Shown piece after piece: positions 54,876 through 63,465 of a DNA stretch of 64,000 nucleotides (within the stretch, counting starts at the first letter, position 1; every line of letters begins with the position of its first letter). The notes under the pieces are model-generated. The model was not told where the DNA came from and did not search any database. It saw only the letters and a list, made by a program, of their open reading frames with translations. Where the stretch lies: NCBI GenBank assembly GCA_964453995.1, contig CAYVQC010000004.1, forward strand, positions 44,860 to 108,859, written 5' to 3'. A program made the translations under genes and the position numbers. This DNA comes from SKVR01 sp964453995 (GTDB lineage: Bacteria > Bacteroidota > Bacteroidia > Bacteroidales > UBA7960).

Positions 54876-54910
54876 TTTTGTTGCGTACAAAACTTTTTTT
54901 TGTACTTTTG
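54876..54910 (+). promoter_or_regulatory. promoter of tRNA-Ser
   Basis: TTG at 54881-54883 and TACTTTTG at 54903-54910, separated by 19 bp, exactly the Bacteroidetes sigma form. The start should lie immediately before the tRNA. Confidence 0.75.
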
Positions 54911-54915
54911 CCCCC

Positions 54916-55003
<88 letters not shown>

Positions 55004-55011
55004 ACTGAAAC

Positions 55012-55043
55012 AAAAAAGCCTTGCTTGTGGCAAGGCTTTTTTT
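55012..55043. terminator. bidirectional terminator after tRNA-Ser
   Basis: AAAAAAGCCTTGC and GCAAGGCTTTTTTT surround five bases; T tracts on both strands. It serves tRNA-Ser and the convergent cas6 gene. Confidence 0.9.
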
Positions 55044-55073
55044 GTTTATGATTTTTCGTGCAATTTCCAGTTG

Positions 55074-55865
55074 TTAATTTTTCACCTTACAGCATCCAAA
55101 GCCCAGGTGATTTAATTCACCAAACCCGGCATTGTATCCTATCTTCAGCAGAGGCAAAGGTGCTTTCATTTTAAAATCGAACATAAACCCTTTTACGGCT
55201 TTTTGATGAGGTGTATCCGTTTTAACCTTTACAATTTTGGGCTTAGGCTTTCCCACCAACTGGAAGCGAAGATCATTTAAACCGCTAAGTTCCTGTCCAA
55301 TGCCAGCGGGGATGAACTTAACGAGATTTGCATATTTGAACATGAGGCTCTTGAAAAACGCCTTCTCAAAGTCTTTATGATCAGGTGCCATGAAGGTGCC
55401 ATGGTTGTTTCCATCAGGGATAAGAATAGGCGACAGGGAAGAAAAAGCGGTAAGGCCATCGGCTTTGAAGTTGGGTTCGCCAATCAATTCTATGTTTTGT
55501 ATTTTAATGGGTACTTTCCCCCTGGAATCACCGATTTTAAATTCCTGGTTCTCAAAAATAGAGATAATAAAAGGCTCAATCTCTAAAGGCGCATAAAAAG
55601 AAATGGTCATGGTTGCATCATCACCTTCTACCACCATGCGGTCATCCTGTACCTTATGCCCCTGAAATTCCACGTCAGAAAAGGTATAAAGTCTGTACTC
55701 GGCAGTAGATTCTTCAATATACTTTTTATCGGCAAGCCATTTACTAAATTCTGGATTCTGAAAGTGTAACATTTTGTGTATCCAGGTGGAGAATTCGCTT
55801 TGGTAGTTTACCGGAAAGAAAAAAGGGGCATTTCCCAAAAGCTTGAAGTCTATTTTAAAACGCAT
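55074..55865 (-). CDS. cas6: CRISPR endoribonuclease Cas6 (solo)
   Basis: A 263-residue Cas6-family protein. The N-terminal ferredoxin-like fold begins MRFKIDFKLLGNAPFFFPVN, and the C-terminal glycine-rich loop, the hallmark, is AGFGELNHLGFGCCKV near the end. Cas6 cuts CRISPR precursor RNA into guide units. No CRISPR array, cas1/cas2 or interference genes were found anywhere in the window, and neighbouring genes are unrelated, so this is a solo copy. It is next to tRNA-Ser, a common integration site. It could process an array elsewhere in the genome or be a remnant. A single catalytic His cannot be pinned with confidence (His28 or His31 are candidates). Confidence 0.82.
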   Translation of the reverse strand: MRFKIDFKLLGNAPFFFPVNYQSEFSTWIHKMLHFQNPEFSKWLADKKYIEESTAEYRLYTFSDVEFQGHKVQDDRMVVEGDDATMTISFYAPLEIEPFIISIFENQEFKIGDSRGKVPIKIQNIELIGEPNFKADGLTAFSSLSPILIPDGNNHGTFMAPDHKDFEKAFFKSLMFKYANLVKFIPAGIGQELSGLNDLRFQLVGKPKPKIVKVKTDTPHQKAVKGFMFDFKMKAPLPLLKIGYNAGFGELNHLGFGCCKVKN

Positions 55866-56038
55866 GATGAACGGGCTGTTTTATGAGTTCTAAAGAATAA
55901 TGGCAAAGAGCAGTTTTGCGCCCTTAAAATTAATGAAAATTCCAACAAGATAAAATGTAAGAAAGAAAAAAGGCCATAAAAAAAAGCCATTTGCACCCAA
56001 TGGTGCAAATGGCTGTACGAAATAATATTTTGTTTGAA

Positions 56039-57772
56039 TTACCTGACAATTTCCTGGAATTCAGCCACTTCAAAGTAGCGGATAAATTCGCGGTCAATAG
56101 CGGCTTCTTCTTTCATTTCAGGATCAAGCTCTACAGCTTTGGAGAGATTCTCGAATACCATGGTATCGTTTTCTCTGCGTGCTCCAACAACAGCCTTAAG
56201 GTACGCTACATGAGCAGATTCAGGAGCACACTCAAGGTTGGTCATTGCTGCAGCATCATTGCCTGCCATCAGGTGAGCAAGAGCAACATTATAAGTACAG
56301 GTGCGACCGGCAAAAGAACTCAATGCAGCCTGGTAATCACCTTTGGGGATCATAAGAATACCTACATTATAGTTTACGCGGATGCCTTGTCCCTGGGCAG
56401 CCTCAAAATAAGACTGTGCATTTTCATAGTCTTCTTTAGCGGCAGAAACAGCACCCAGATTGTTGAGTACATGTCCGTTGTTGGGGGCCAGTTGGTTGGC
56501 TTTTTCGAGATCAGCAGCAGCAGCATCAACATCTCCCATTTCGATCAGCACATAAGCGGCATTATTGAAGCCTCTGTAGTCTTGTGGGAACAATTGCTGA
56601 GCAGATCTGTAAATAGCCAGACGGGTTTCCATATTTTCGGTAAGGGTAGCAGCATAAAGCAATTCTTTCACGTCAAGTTCTGTTGGATTAGAGGTAGAAA
56701 GAGTGGCAATCTCCTCGTCAGTTTTCTTGGGCTCGAAAGAAGTTACAACGATCTCACCACGACGCAGGGGCTTGAGAAGTTCTTCAATTTCAGCATAAAT
56801 TACGGTCATATCTTTAATTCTTCTTTCCCTTTCAGCAGGTCCGAGCTGAGAGTTGATAATGTTGGCAATAGCTTGCTTATCCTGGATATCAGAAGCATTG
56901 AGAACCCTCATGAAACCTTCAAAGTCTTCACCTTTGGCAGCAACATCCATTTCAGGTCTTGCAAGGGTAGTATCCATTTCTTCTTCCAGCCTGCTGAAGA
57001 GGTCTTCTACATATTCCCGGGTGGTGCTTGCGCGATTATCAGAAAGTTTTTCGTTGTAAGCAACTTCACCTTCGGGGGAAGCCCATGCATTTACTTCAAT
57101 GGATTTGATTTCCCAGCCCAGCTTCAGGAATTCCTTCAATCTCTCGATTTGTTCCTGGCTTTCGGGTTCACGGTTTAGCGGAAGTCTCCAGTTGAGATTA
57201 TGCCTCATATATTCAAAGTAAATATTGGCAGAAACGGTAACCAGAGTTTCCTTCTCATATCCATGTTCAGCAAGTGACAGATCATAATTATGCTGAACTT
57301 TTTGTGATGTATTGATAACACCATCAGCTACCTTCCTTTCCGGCAGCATCACAGCATCGTCTTCACGGCCTTCGCGATAAACCTTGGCCCTGATGAACAA
57401 TTCAGATTCCTGCATTCCTTCTTCAAACTCTGCTACGTCAGAAATTGTAAAAGTGGTGGGAGCATTTCTATTTGCTACTGTTCCTTCTCCTGAAGTCTTT
57501 TCTCCTCTTAGATACACTGTTGAGAGTATTTGCTCGCCCCCTTCATATACCAACACTGGGGTTATCTCAACCTTCGCACGAGGGTGATAATACTTTTCGC
57601 TTACCCGGCCAGCAACATTAACTGCTACATTGCCACCATGATTTTCAAGAGGATTCACTTCCGGTGTGTAGGTAACTCCTTCCTCGTACTCCTTGATCAT
57701 CTTGTTTAATCCACAACTTCCAAAAAAGAATGCCGTAATAAGCAATACAGCTAAAAGTTTTACGTTCTTCAT
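56039..57772 (-). CDS. TPR lipoprotein with OmpA-like domain
   Basis: A 577-residue lipoprotein: signal peptide with lipobox at about Cys20 (AFFFGSCGLN). Residues 40-180 are beta-rich with no recognised family. At about 230-280 lies an OmpA-like segment (IEVNAWASPEGEVAYNEKLS, DNRASTTREYV) with the peptidoglycan-binding flavour of that fold. From about 380 to 560 are TPR-like repeats (GFNNAAYVLIEMGDVDAAAADL and NNGHVLNNLGAVSAAKEDYENA). Such proteins link the outer membrane to the wall. The start is ATG at 57772. A promoter (TATATTTG, 57856-57863, with TTG 21 bp upstream) lies about 85 bp before it on the minus strand. The long antisense frame here is a shadow. Confidence 0.88.
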   Translation of the reverse strand: MKNVKLLAVLLITAFFFGSCGLNKMIKEYEEGVTYTPEVNPLENHGGNVAVNVAGRVSEKYYHPRAKVEITPVLVYEGGEQILSTVYLRGEKTSGEGTVANRNAPTTFTISDVAEFEEGMQESELFIRAKVYREGREDDAVMLPERKVADGVINTSQKVQHNYDLSLAEHGYEKETLVTVSANIYFEYMRHNLNWRLPLNREPESQEQIERLKEFLKLGWEIKSIEVNAWASPEGEVAYNEKLSDNRASTTREYVEDLFSRLEEEMDTTLARPEMDVAAKGEDFEGFMRVLNASDIQDKQAIANIINSQLGPAERERRIKDMTVIYAEIEELLKPLRRGEIVVTSFEPKKTDEEIATLSTSNPTELDVKELLYAATLTENMETRLAIYRSAQQLFPQDYRGFNNAAYVLIEMGDVDAAAADLEKANQLAPNNGHVLNNLGAVSAAKEDYENAQSYFEAAQGQGIRVNYNVGILMIPKGDYQAALSSFAGRTCTYNVALAHLMAGNDAAAMTNLECAPESAHVAYLKAVVGARRENDTMVFENLSKAVELDPEMKEEAAIDREFIRYFEVAEFQEIVR

Positions 57773-58144
57773 AGTTTTCAATTTATATTAATTAGTCTCC
57801 GTTGATTGAGTTAATTTCGCATTAGATTTGCTATTTCCGCTGATTTATGGAAGTACAAATATAGAAAAAATAACTGAACTCTAACAATATTTACGTGCAT
57901 TGTCGCTCTGGGTTTCACATTTTTTGTTTATTATAAGGTGTTTTTGAATAGATTTACATTATTTATTATACGATAAGAAAAAAAGAAATTCCATTTTTCT
58001 TCAAACAACATTAAATTGATAACCTGGATTAATTTTTTAAAGTTTTTGTTGATAAAACAAAATCAGTGATTAAGCATTGTAAATGGGAAACAATTTTTAC
58101 GGAAAAGCCATCCGGGCTCATGGGTAAAAAATATTTCAAAAACC
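57773..58144. other. intergenic region upstream of tRNA-Glu
   Basis: AT-rich spacer with the lipoprotein promoter at its left end. Its centre and right side contain no frame, repeat or hairpin that I can support. Confidence 0.5.
57856..57887 (-). promoter_or_regulatory. promoter of the TPR lipoprotein gene
   Basis: On the minus strand TTG and TATATTTG (TAnnTTTG) with a 21-bp spacer. The leader would be about 77 bases. Confidence 0.5.
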
Positions 58145-58176
58145 TTTTGTGGAAAATAAAAATTGTTTTAAATTTG
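58145..58176 (+). promoter_or_regulatory. promoter of tRNA-Glu
   Basis: TTTTG at 58145-58149 and TAAATTTG at 58169-58176, 19 bp apart. Start predicted a few bases before the tRNA. Confidence 0.75.
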
Positions 58177-58191
58177 CACTCCTTTTTGAAA

Positions 58192-58263
58192 GGCCCGTTC
58201 GTCTAGGGGTTAGGACGCCAGGTTTTCATCCTGGTAGCAGGGGTTCGAATCCCCTACGGGCTA
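58192..58263 (+). tRNA. tRNA-Glu (UUC)
   Basis: A 72-base tRNA with acceptor stem GGCCCGT/ACGGGCT (first pair G-U), anticodon TTC in the loop TTTTCAT, T arm GGGGTTCGAATCCCC. The CCA end is not encoded. Confidence 0.97.
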
Positions 58264-58265
58264 CT

Positions 58266-58299
58266 AAAAAGACTTTTGAAAATCAAAAGTCTTTTTTTT
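58266..58299 (+). terminator. terminator after tRNA-Glu
   Basis: AAAAAGACTTTTGA pairs with TCAAAAGTCTTTTT around AAA, followed by T. It begins right at the tRNA end. Confidence 0.85.
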
Positions 58300-58332
58300 A
58301 TGTTTGGATTTATGTAAATTCGCTCAAAGTAT

Positions 58333-59049
58333 ATGTATATGAGCGAAAAATTACGCCCAATTTATAAAACGCAAGGGATTAAATCATGGGCACATGACGA
58401 AAGGCCAAGAGAAAAAATGCTGGCAAAATCTCCCACTGCATTAAGTGATGTAGAATTATTGGCCATACTCATTGGCTCCGGCACACAGAATGTTTCTGCT
58501 GTCGATTTGGCAAGACAAATATACTCATCAGCACACCAAAGCATTACTGAATTGTCAAGAATGAGCCTTCATGATTTGATGAAATTCAAGGGAATTGGAG
58601 AAGCAAAAGCCATAAATATTACCGCCGCACTGGAACTGGGCAGAAGGCGCAGACTGGGGGAAAGCCTGAGCCGAAAAAAGATCACTTCCAGCCGCGATGC
58701 ATTTGAAGTGATGCACCCTTTGCTAAGTGACAACAATTATGAAGAATTCTGGATCATAACCCTGAACCGGGGAAATATGATCAAAAGAATGCACAAAATC
58801 AGTGAAGGAAGTGTTGCAGGTACAGTAGCTGATCCCAAAAAAATCTTCAAAGTTGCCATGGAAGACAATGCCTCAGCAATTATACTCTGTCACAACCACC
58901 CCAGCGGAAATACCTCACCCAGCAAGAAAGATCATGAGATTACCACCAAGTGCAAAAATGCGGGAATGTTTCTTGATCTTCCTGTGATCGACCACATCAT
59001 TATTGCCCAGGACAACTATTTTAGTTTTGCTGATGAGGGTGCTCTGTAA
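58333..59049 (+). CDS. radC: RadC-family JAMM protein
   Basis: A 238-residue RadC (DUF2466) protein. An N-terminal HhH-like region (KFKGIGEAKAINITAALELG) precedes the JAMM metalloprotease-like fold with the metal motif HNHPSGNTSPSKKDHE and the upstream Glu in EFWIITLNRG. Despite the old name, involvement in DNA repair is not established. A second ATG at 58339 (MSEKLRPI) gives the more usual start; the first ATG is kept as the annotated start. It lies directly behind the tRNA-Glu terminator, so it needs its own promoter. Confidence 0.9.
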   Translation: MYMSEKLRPIYKTQGIKSWAHDERPREKMLAKSPTALSDVELLAILIGSGTQNVSAVDLARQIYSSAHQSITELSRMSLHDLMKFKGIGEAKAINITAALELGRRRRLGESLSRKKITSSRDAFEVMHPLLSDNNYEEFWIITLNRGNMIKRMHKISEGSVAGTVADPKKIFKVAMEDNASAIILCHNHPSGNTSPSKKDHEITTKCKNAGMFLDLPVIDHIIIAQDNYFSFADEGAL

Positions 59050-59089
59050 AATATAGCCTATCTTTACTGCGATTTATCCTGCTTATGTT

Positions 59090-60433
59090 ATGATCTTACT
59101 GTTTACACCGAAAATCAACAACAGGCTGCAGTATATTGCAAAAACCATCCTTCACACTATTTGTGGCTTTGATTATAAAGTAACCAACTCAGGAGAAGAG
59201 TTTCTCAATTTTAAAGGAGCCAGGATCAATTATTCCGACAAGGAAATGCCCGGACAAGCCATGAAGATCAATCCTCATGGGTTTCTCTTTGAAAAAGGGG
59301 TAAGGGATTTTGTGCCAGAAACAGGAACATACGGGGAGTATCCGGTGCTTTTCCCAAAAAGCGATCCGCAAGCATCCTGCGATCTGGGTTTTGACATATT
59401 CTCTTCCTCCTTTTACCAACTGAGCCGCTACGAGGAATACCTCCCCTATTTGGAAGACCGCCATGGCAGGTTTGAAGCAGACCAAAGTTTAGCTTATCAG
59501 AAAGGGTTTCTCGAATTACCGCTTGTAGATATTCATGCCAGCATACTCAGCAGTAAACTGCTGGAGATGTTTCCTTTTCTGGAACCACAACGACGCAGGT
59601 TTACCTTCCAGCCCACGTACGATATAGATACTGCCTATGCCCACAAAGGAAAAGGTTTGGCACGCAACACTTTGCTCTTTGCAAGAGATGTTCTAACCCT
59701 TGACTTTTCCAAGCTTTCCCAAAGGCTGAGGGTTATAACCAACCAGGAAAAAGATCCATTTGATACCTATGACTACCAGCTGCACTTACAGAAAAAATAT
59801 AAGCTTAACCCGGTATACTTTTTCCTTTGCGCCCACTTTGGCCCCAAAGACAGAAATATATCCATTCATTCAAGAACCTTTCAATCCCTTGTAAAGACCA
59901 TTGGCGATTATGCCAGGGCAGGCATACATCCTTCCTATGCTTCAAACTTCAAAGAGCATAAACTCCCCGAGGAAACCTCATTTCTCTCCGGGCTTCTGCA
60001 TCGACCGATCCAATATAGCCGTCAGCATTTTCTCAAGATAAACTTACCCAAAACCTATCAGCAACTGCTAAAGATCAATATCCGCAACGACTTTTCTATG
60101 GGTTATGCTTCTCATACTGGTTTCAGGGCAGGTACCTGTACTCCTTTTAGCTTTTATGACCTTTCCCTGGAAACAGAAACCCGCCTGAAAATTTATCCCC
60201 TCACCCTTATGGACGGAACCCTAAAGGATTACATGAAGCTGAAACCGTCAGAAGCGCTGCAAAGGGCAAAAAAACTTGCCGATAGGGTAAAACAGGTTAA
60301 TGGTACTTTTATAACCCTTTGGCACAACGATACACTAAGCGAAACAAATGATCAATGGAAAGGCTGGAGAAATGTTTACGAAGAAATCATTAAGTATACC
60401 ACTGAACTCATGGAGCCCAAAGCTGTTAATTAA
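59090..60433 (+). CDS. polysaccharide deacetylase-like protein (DUF7033-type N-terminus)
   Basis: A 447-residue cytosolic-looking protein (no signal peptide). The first half shows no known catalytic motif. The second half is deacetylase-like: FQPTYDIDTAYAHKG carries a D-x-D metal pair, GIHPSYAS the His of motif 2 and a THTGFRAGTCTPFSFY-type end for the last motif, though the classical HxxxH is poorly formed. The protein may remove N-acetyl groups from a sugar intermediate, or be a non-canonical member. It overlaps the next gene by one base (TAATG), a sign of translational coupling, so the two probably work together on the same molecule. Confidence 0.75.
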   Translation: MILLFTPKINNRLQYIAKTILHTICGFDYKVTNSGEEFLNFKGARINYSDKEMPGQAMKINPHGFLFEKGVRDFVPETGTYGEYPVLFPKSDPQASCDLGFDIFSSSFYQLSRYEEYLPYLEDRHGRFEADQSLAYQKGFLELPLVDIHASILSSKLLEMFPFLEPQRRRFTFQPTYDIDTAYAHKGKGLARNTLLFARDVLTLDFSKLSQRLRVITNQEKDPFDTYDYQLHLQKKYKLNPVYFFLCAHFGPKDRNISIHSRTFQSLVKTIGDYARAGIHPSYASNFKEHKLPEETSFLSGLLHRPIQYSRQHFLKINLPKTYQQLLKINIRNDFSMGYASHTGFRAGTCTPFSFYDLSLETETRLKIYPLTLMDGTLKDYMKLKPSEALQRAKKLADRVKQVNGTFITLWHNDTLSETNDQWKGWRNVYEEIIKYTTELMEPKAVN

Positions 60434-61410
60434 TGAGCCATAGCAATAACATGAAAATGATCCGGTATTTAAAACATTCGGAAATAGATTTTGACAAATG
60501 GGATGATTGTATAGAGAGGTCGATCAATGGCATTATTTACCCACTAACGTATTATCTCAACCAGGTTTCTCCCCGTTGGGAAGCACTTGTATATGGCGAT
60601 TACCAGGCTGTAATGCCACTTCCTGTAAAAAAGAAGCTGGCCATCAGTTACCTTGTGCAGCCACCATTTGTACAGCAAATAGGGGTATTTTCACCAGCAC
60701 CTGTCAATGAAGAGCTTGTAAAGGCATTTATCTCTGCCATACCACACCACTTTCGATATGTCAATATTAAACTGAACACCTTTAATCCGCTAAGCCATCA
60801 AAAGGGCATCATCATCAGTAAAAATGTAACCTACGAACTTGATCTTATTGCCCCATATGAACAAATAATAAAGCACTACTCGCAGCAAACTTTACGGAAC
60901 CTGAAAAGATCTGAAAAGGAAAAAGTATTTGTTACCGAAAATGCTGAGCCAGAGCCTGTAATGGAGAGTTTTCGCCAGAATCGGGGGAGAAAAATACCCC
61001 TTGCAGATGAAAAATGGTTTCTTACATTGAAGCATCTTGTTCATTCAGGGCTTTACCGTGGAAATGCCAAAGTATACAGCGCCTATGATGCACACAATAC
61101 ATTCTGTGCCGGAGTAATCTTTTTTGCCAGCCACAATAAAGTGATACTGATTTTTTCCGGAAGCACCCCCCAAGCAAGGAAAAATGGAGCAATGACAGCA
61201 ATTATCGACAGATTTATAAGAGATCATGCCGGTAAAAACCTGATCCTTGATTTTGAAGGATCCAATCAAATGAACCTTGCAAGGTTTTATGCTGGATTTG
61301 GTTCAAAAGAATGTGTATTTTTACAAGTTGAAATCTATAACTTTCCACTATTGTTGAAACCAATTGCCGGTTTGTATTTTACACTCAGAAAACAACTTGC
61401 CGGTTACTGA
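60433..61410 (+). CDS. GNAT/FemAB-like acyltransferase
   Basis: A 325-residue protein with two GNAT-like halves, the arrangement of FemAB/CelD-type transferases. The second half has the acetyltransferase core (RNGAMTAIIDRFIRDHAG and DFEGSNQMNLARFYAGFG). There is no signal peptide. Such enzymes transfer acyl or aminoacyl groups to cell-wall or surface sugars. Coupling to the deacetylase-like gene (one-base overlap) suggests a deacetylate-then-acylate modification of one sugar; that is inference. Upp follows 24 bp downstream. Confidence 0.75.
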   Translation: MSHSNNMKMIRYLKHSEIDFDKWDDCIERSINGIIYPLTYYLNQVSPRWEALVYGDYQAVMPLPVKKKLAISYLVQPPFVQQIGVFSPAPVNEELVKAFISAIPHHFRYVNIKLNTFNPLSHQKGIIISKNVTYELDLIAPYEQIIKHYSQQTLRNLKRSEKEKVFVTENAEPEPVMESFRQNRGRKIPLADEKWFLTLKHLVHSGLYRGNAKVYSAYDAHNTFCAGVIFFASHNKVILIFSGSTPQARKNGAMTAIIDRFIRDHAGKNLILDFEGSNQMNLARFYAGFGSKECVFLQVEIYNFPLLLKPIAGLYFTLRKQLAGY

Positions 61411-61433
61411 CCTCACAAAACCCTGAAACTTTT

Positions 61434-62084
61434 ATGGTACACAATCTAGGAAACCAAAACTCACTGCTCAATCAATACATTGCTGAGGCGAGAGATGTTG
61501 AGATCCAGAAGGACAGTATGCGCTTCAGAAAAAACATGGAACGGCTGGGAGAGATATTCGCCTATGAAATCAGCAAGCACTTGCCATGGAAAGAGCAACA
61601 GATAATTACATCGCTGGGGGAAGCTCAATGCAGGGTATTGAAAGAGCAACCTGTAATTGCCACGATATTGCGGGCAGGCCTTCCCATGCATAATGGGATA
61701 TTGAATTTTTTCGACAAGGCCGAGAATGCTTTTATTTCGGCTTACCGCAAGCATCATAAAAACGGCAGCTTTACCATCCAGGTTGAATATGCTTCCTGCC
61801 CGAATATTGACCAAAAGATACTGATCCTGTCAGACCCCATGCTGGCCACAGGCGGATCGATGGTACTAACCTACAAAGAGCTGCTCTCTAAGGGAACCCC
61901 GGCCCATACCCACCTTGTATCTATTTTGGCCAGCGTAGAAGGGGTAAACTATATCAAGAAACATATTCCTGCCTCCAATTTCACCCTATGGGTGGGAGCC
62001 ATTGATGATGAGCTTACAGCCAAAGCATATATAGTTCCCGGGCTGGGTGATGCCGGCGACCTTGCATACGGTAGTAAACTTTGA
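61434..62084 (+). CDS. upp: uracil phosphoribosyltransferase
   Basis: A 216-residue salvage enzyme that makes UMP from uracil and PRPP. The PRPP motif is LILSDPMLATGGSMVLTY near residue 132; the uracil-side residues are in AIDDELTAKAYIVPGLGDAGD at the C-terminus. LRAGLPMHNGIL near residue 80 is also family-typical. Length 216 versus about 210 in the family. It sits 24 bp after the GNAT-like gene and 7 bp before the MacB-type permease, likely in the same operon but functionally unrelated. Confidence 0.93.
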   Translation: MVHNLGNQNSLLNQYIAEARDVEIQKDSMRFRKNMERLGEIFAYEISKHLPWKEQQIITSLGEAQCRVLKEQPVIATILRAGLPMHNGILNFFDKAENAFISAYRKHHKNGSFTIQVEYASCPNIDQKILILSDPMLATGGSMVLTYKELLSKGTPAHTHLVSILASVEGVNYIKKHIPASNFTLWVGAIDDELTAKAYIVPGLGDAGDLAYGSKL

Positions 62085-62090
62085 CCCCTT

Positions 62091-63335
62091 ATGAAGCGAC
62101 AAGTTGTAACTGTAACAACCGAAAACCTGAAAATATCCCTGGGTTCGATACGCAGTCATATGCTGCGTACCTTTCTCACCATACTCATTATTGCGTTCGG
62201 CATCATGGCAATTGTGGGTATTTTAACGGCCATAGACTCTATCAAGGCTTCCATCACATCGAGCTTTTCCAGCCTCGGTGCCAATAGTTTTTCCATTCGC
62301 AACCGCGAAATGCGTGTTATGGGTGGTGGCAGACCAGAAACATTCCCCCGTATTACTTTTGAACAAGCCATGAGATTCAGGGATTTGTTCACCTTTCCGG
62401 CCAGTGTATCGGTATCGGTGTGGGGAACCAGCACGGCAACAGCCAGGTTTGGATCTGAGGAAACCAATCCTAATATCTCAGTAACAGGATCTGATGATAA
62501 TTTTCTGATCACTTCGGGCAATGAACTGGACAGGGGGAGGAATTTTTCTGTTCATGAGCTTGAAACGGGAGCTAACGTGGTGATTGTTGGCTCTCAAATT
62601 GTTAGTACACTGTTTGTAAACAACCAAAATCCCCTTGGCAAGTTTATCTCTATCAACAACATTCGCTATCAGGTTATTGGCGTTCTTAAAGAAAGAGGCG
62701 TCAGTTTTGGGTTTAGTGATGACCAGAAGTGCATCATCCCGGTGGTATCGGCCAGGCAAGATTTCTCAAACCCCAACATGAACTATACCATCAATGTAAG
62801 CACCCTCAATATTGCCGACCTGGAAACGGCCGTTAGTGAAGCAACAGGTATTTTCAGGATCGTAAGAGGCCTTCGACCGGGAGAAGATAACAATTTTGAC
62901 ATCAGGAAAAGTGACAGTATTGCCCAGATGCTGATCGAAAACATAGGACTTGTAACCCGTGCTGCAACGGTAATCGGAATTATTACACTGATTGGAGCTG
63001 CCATCGGACTCATGAACATCATGCTCGTGTCAGTAACTGAGCGAACCAGGGAAATTGGAATCAGGAAAGCCCTGGGAGCTACCCGTAAAACCATAAAACA
63101 ACAGTTCCTGGCAGAAGCTGTTATGATTTGCCAATTGGGAGGCATTGTGGGCATTGTTTTCGGGATTCTCGTAGGTAATGTCATGTCTGCACTTATTGGC
63201 AATCCATTTATTGTTCCCTGGGTTTGGATCCTTACAGGAGTGGCCGTTTGCTTCGTAGTAGGTCTTATTGCGGGTTACTATCCTGCTGCCAAAGCCTCAA
63301 AACTTGATCCGATAGAATCCCTACGTTATGAGTGA
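62091..63335 (+). CDS. MacB/FtsX-type ABC transporter permease
   Basis: A 414-residue permease. One N-terminal membrane helix (about 24-50), a large extracytoplasmic MacB-like domain (about 60-275) and three C-terminal helices of the FtsX fold (about 290-395), with the typical SVTERTREIGIRKALGATRK loop. Such permeases, with an ATPase, export peptides, lipoproteins or small molecules by mechanotransmission. No ATPase gene is beside it here, so it needs a partner encoded elsewhere. Confidence 0.92.
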   Translation: MKRQVVTVTTENLKISLGSIRSHMLRTFLTILIIAFGIMAIVGILTAIDSIKASITSSFSSLGANSFSIRNREMRVMGGGRPETFPRITFEQAMRFRDLFTFPASVSVSVWGTSTATARFGSEETNPNISVTGSDDNFLITSGNELDRGRNFSVHELETGANVVIVGSQIVSTLFVNNQNPLGKFISINNIRYQVIGVLKERGVSFGFSDDQKCIIPVVSARQDFSNPNMNYTINVSTLNIADLETAVSEATGIFRIVRGLRPGEDNNFDIRKSDSIAQMLIENIGLVTRAATVIGIITLIGAAIGLMNIMLVSVTERTREIGIRKALGATRKTIKQQFLAEAVMICQLGGIVGIVFGILVGNVMSALIGNPFIVPWVWILTGVAVCFVVGLIAGYYPAAKASKLDPIESLRYE

Positions 63336-63465
63336 AGCCATTTTGTTGTATAGGAAGCACCCTATTGTATTCTAACTGAATTATTTTCATGCTTTATTAT
63401 ATTTTTTACTAAATTTGTCTGTAGATTAATTCTATTAGAGAAGGATATTTAAAGTTTTTATCAAA

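Noticed and set aside
55991..57178. 395-codon plus-strand frame
   Set aside because: Lies antisense to the TPR/OmpA-like lipoprotein, which has a signal peptide, coherent repeats and a promoter. The frame has no recognisable domain.
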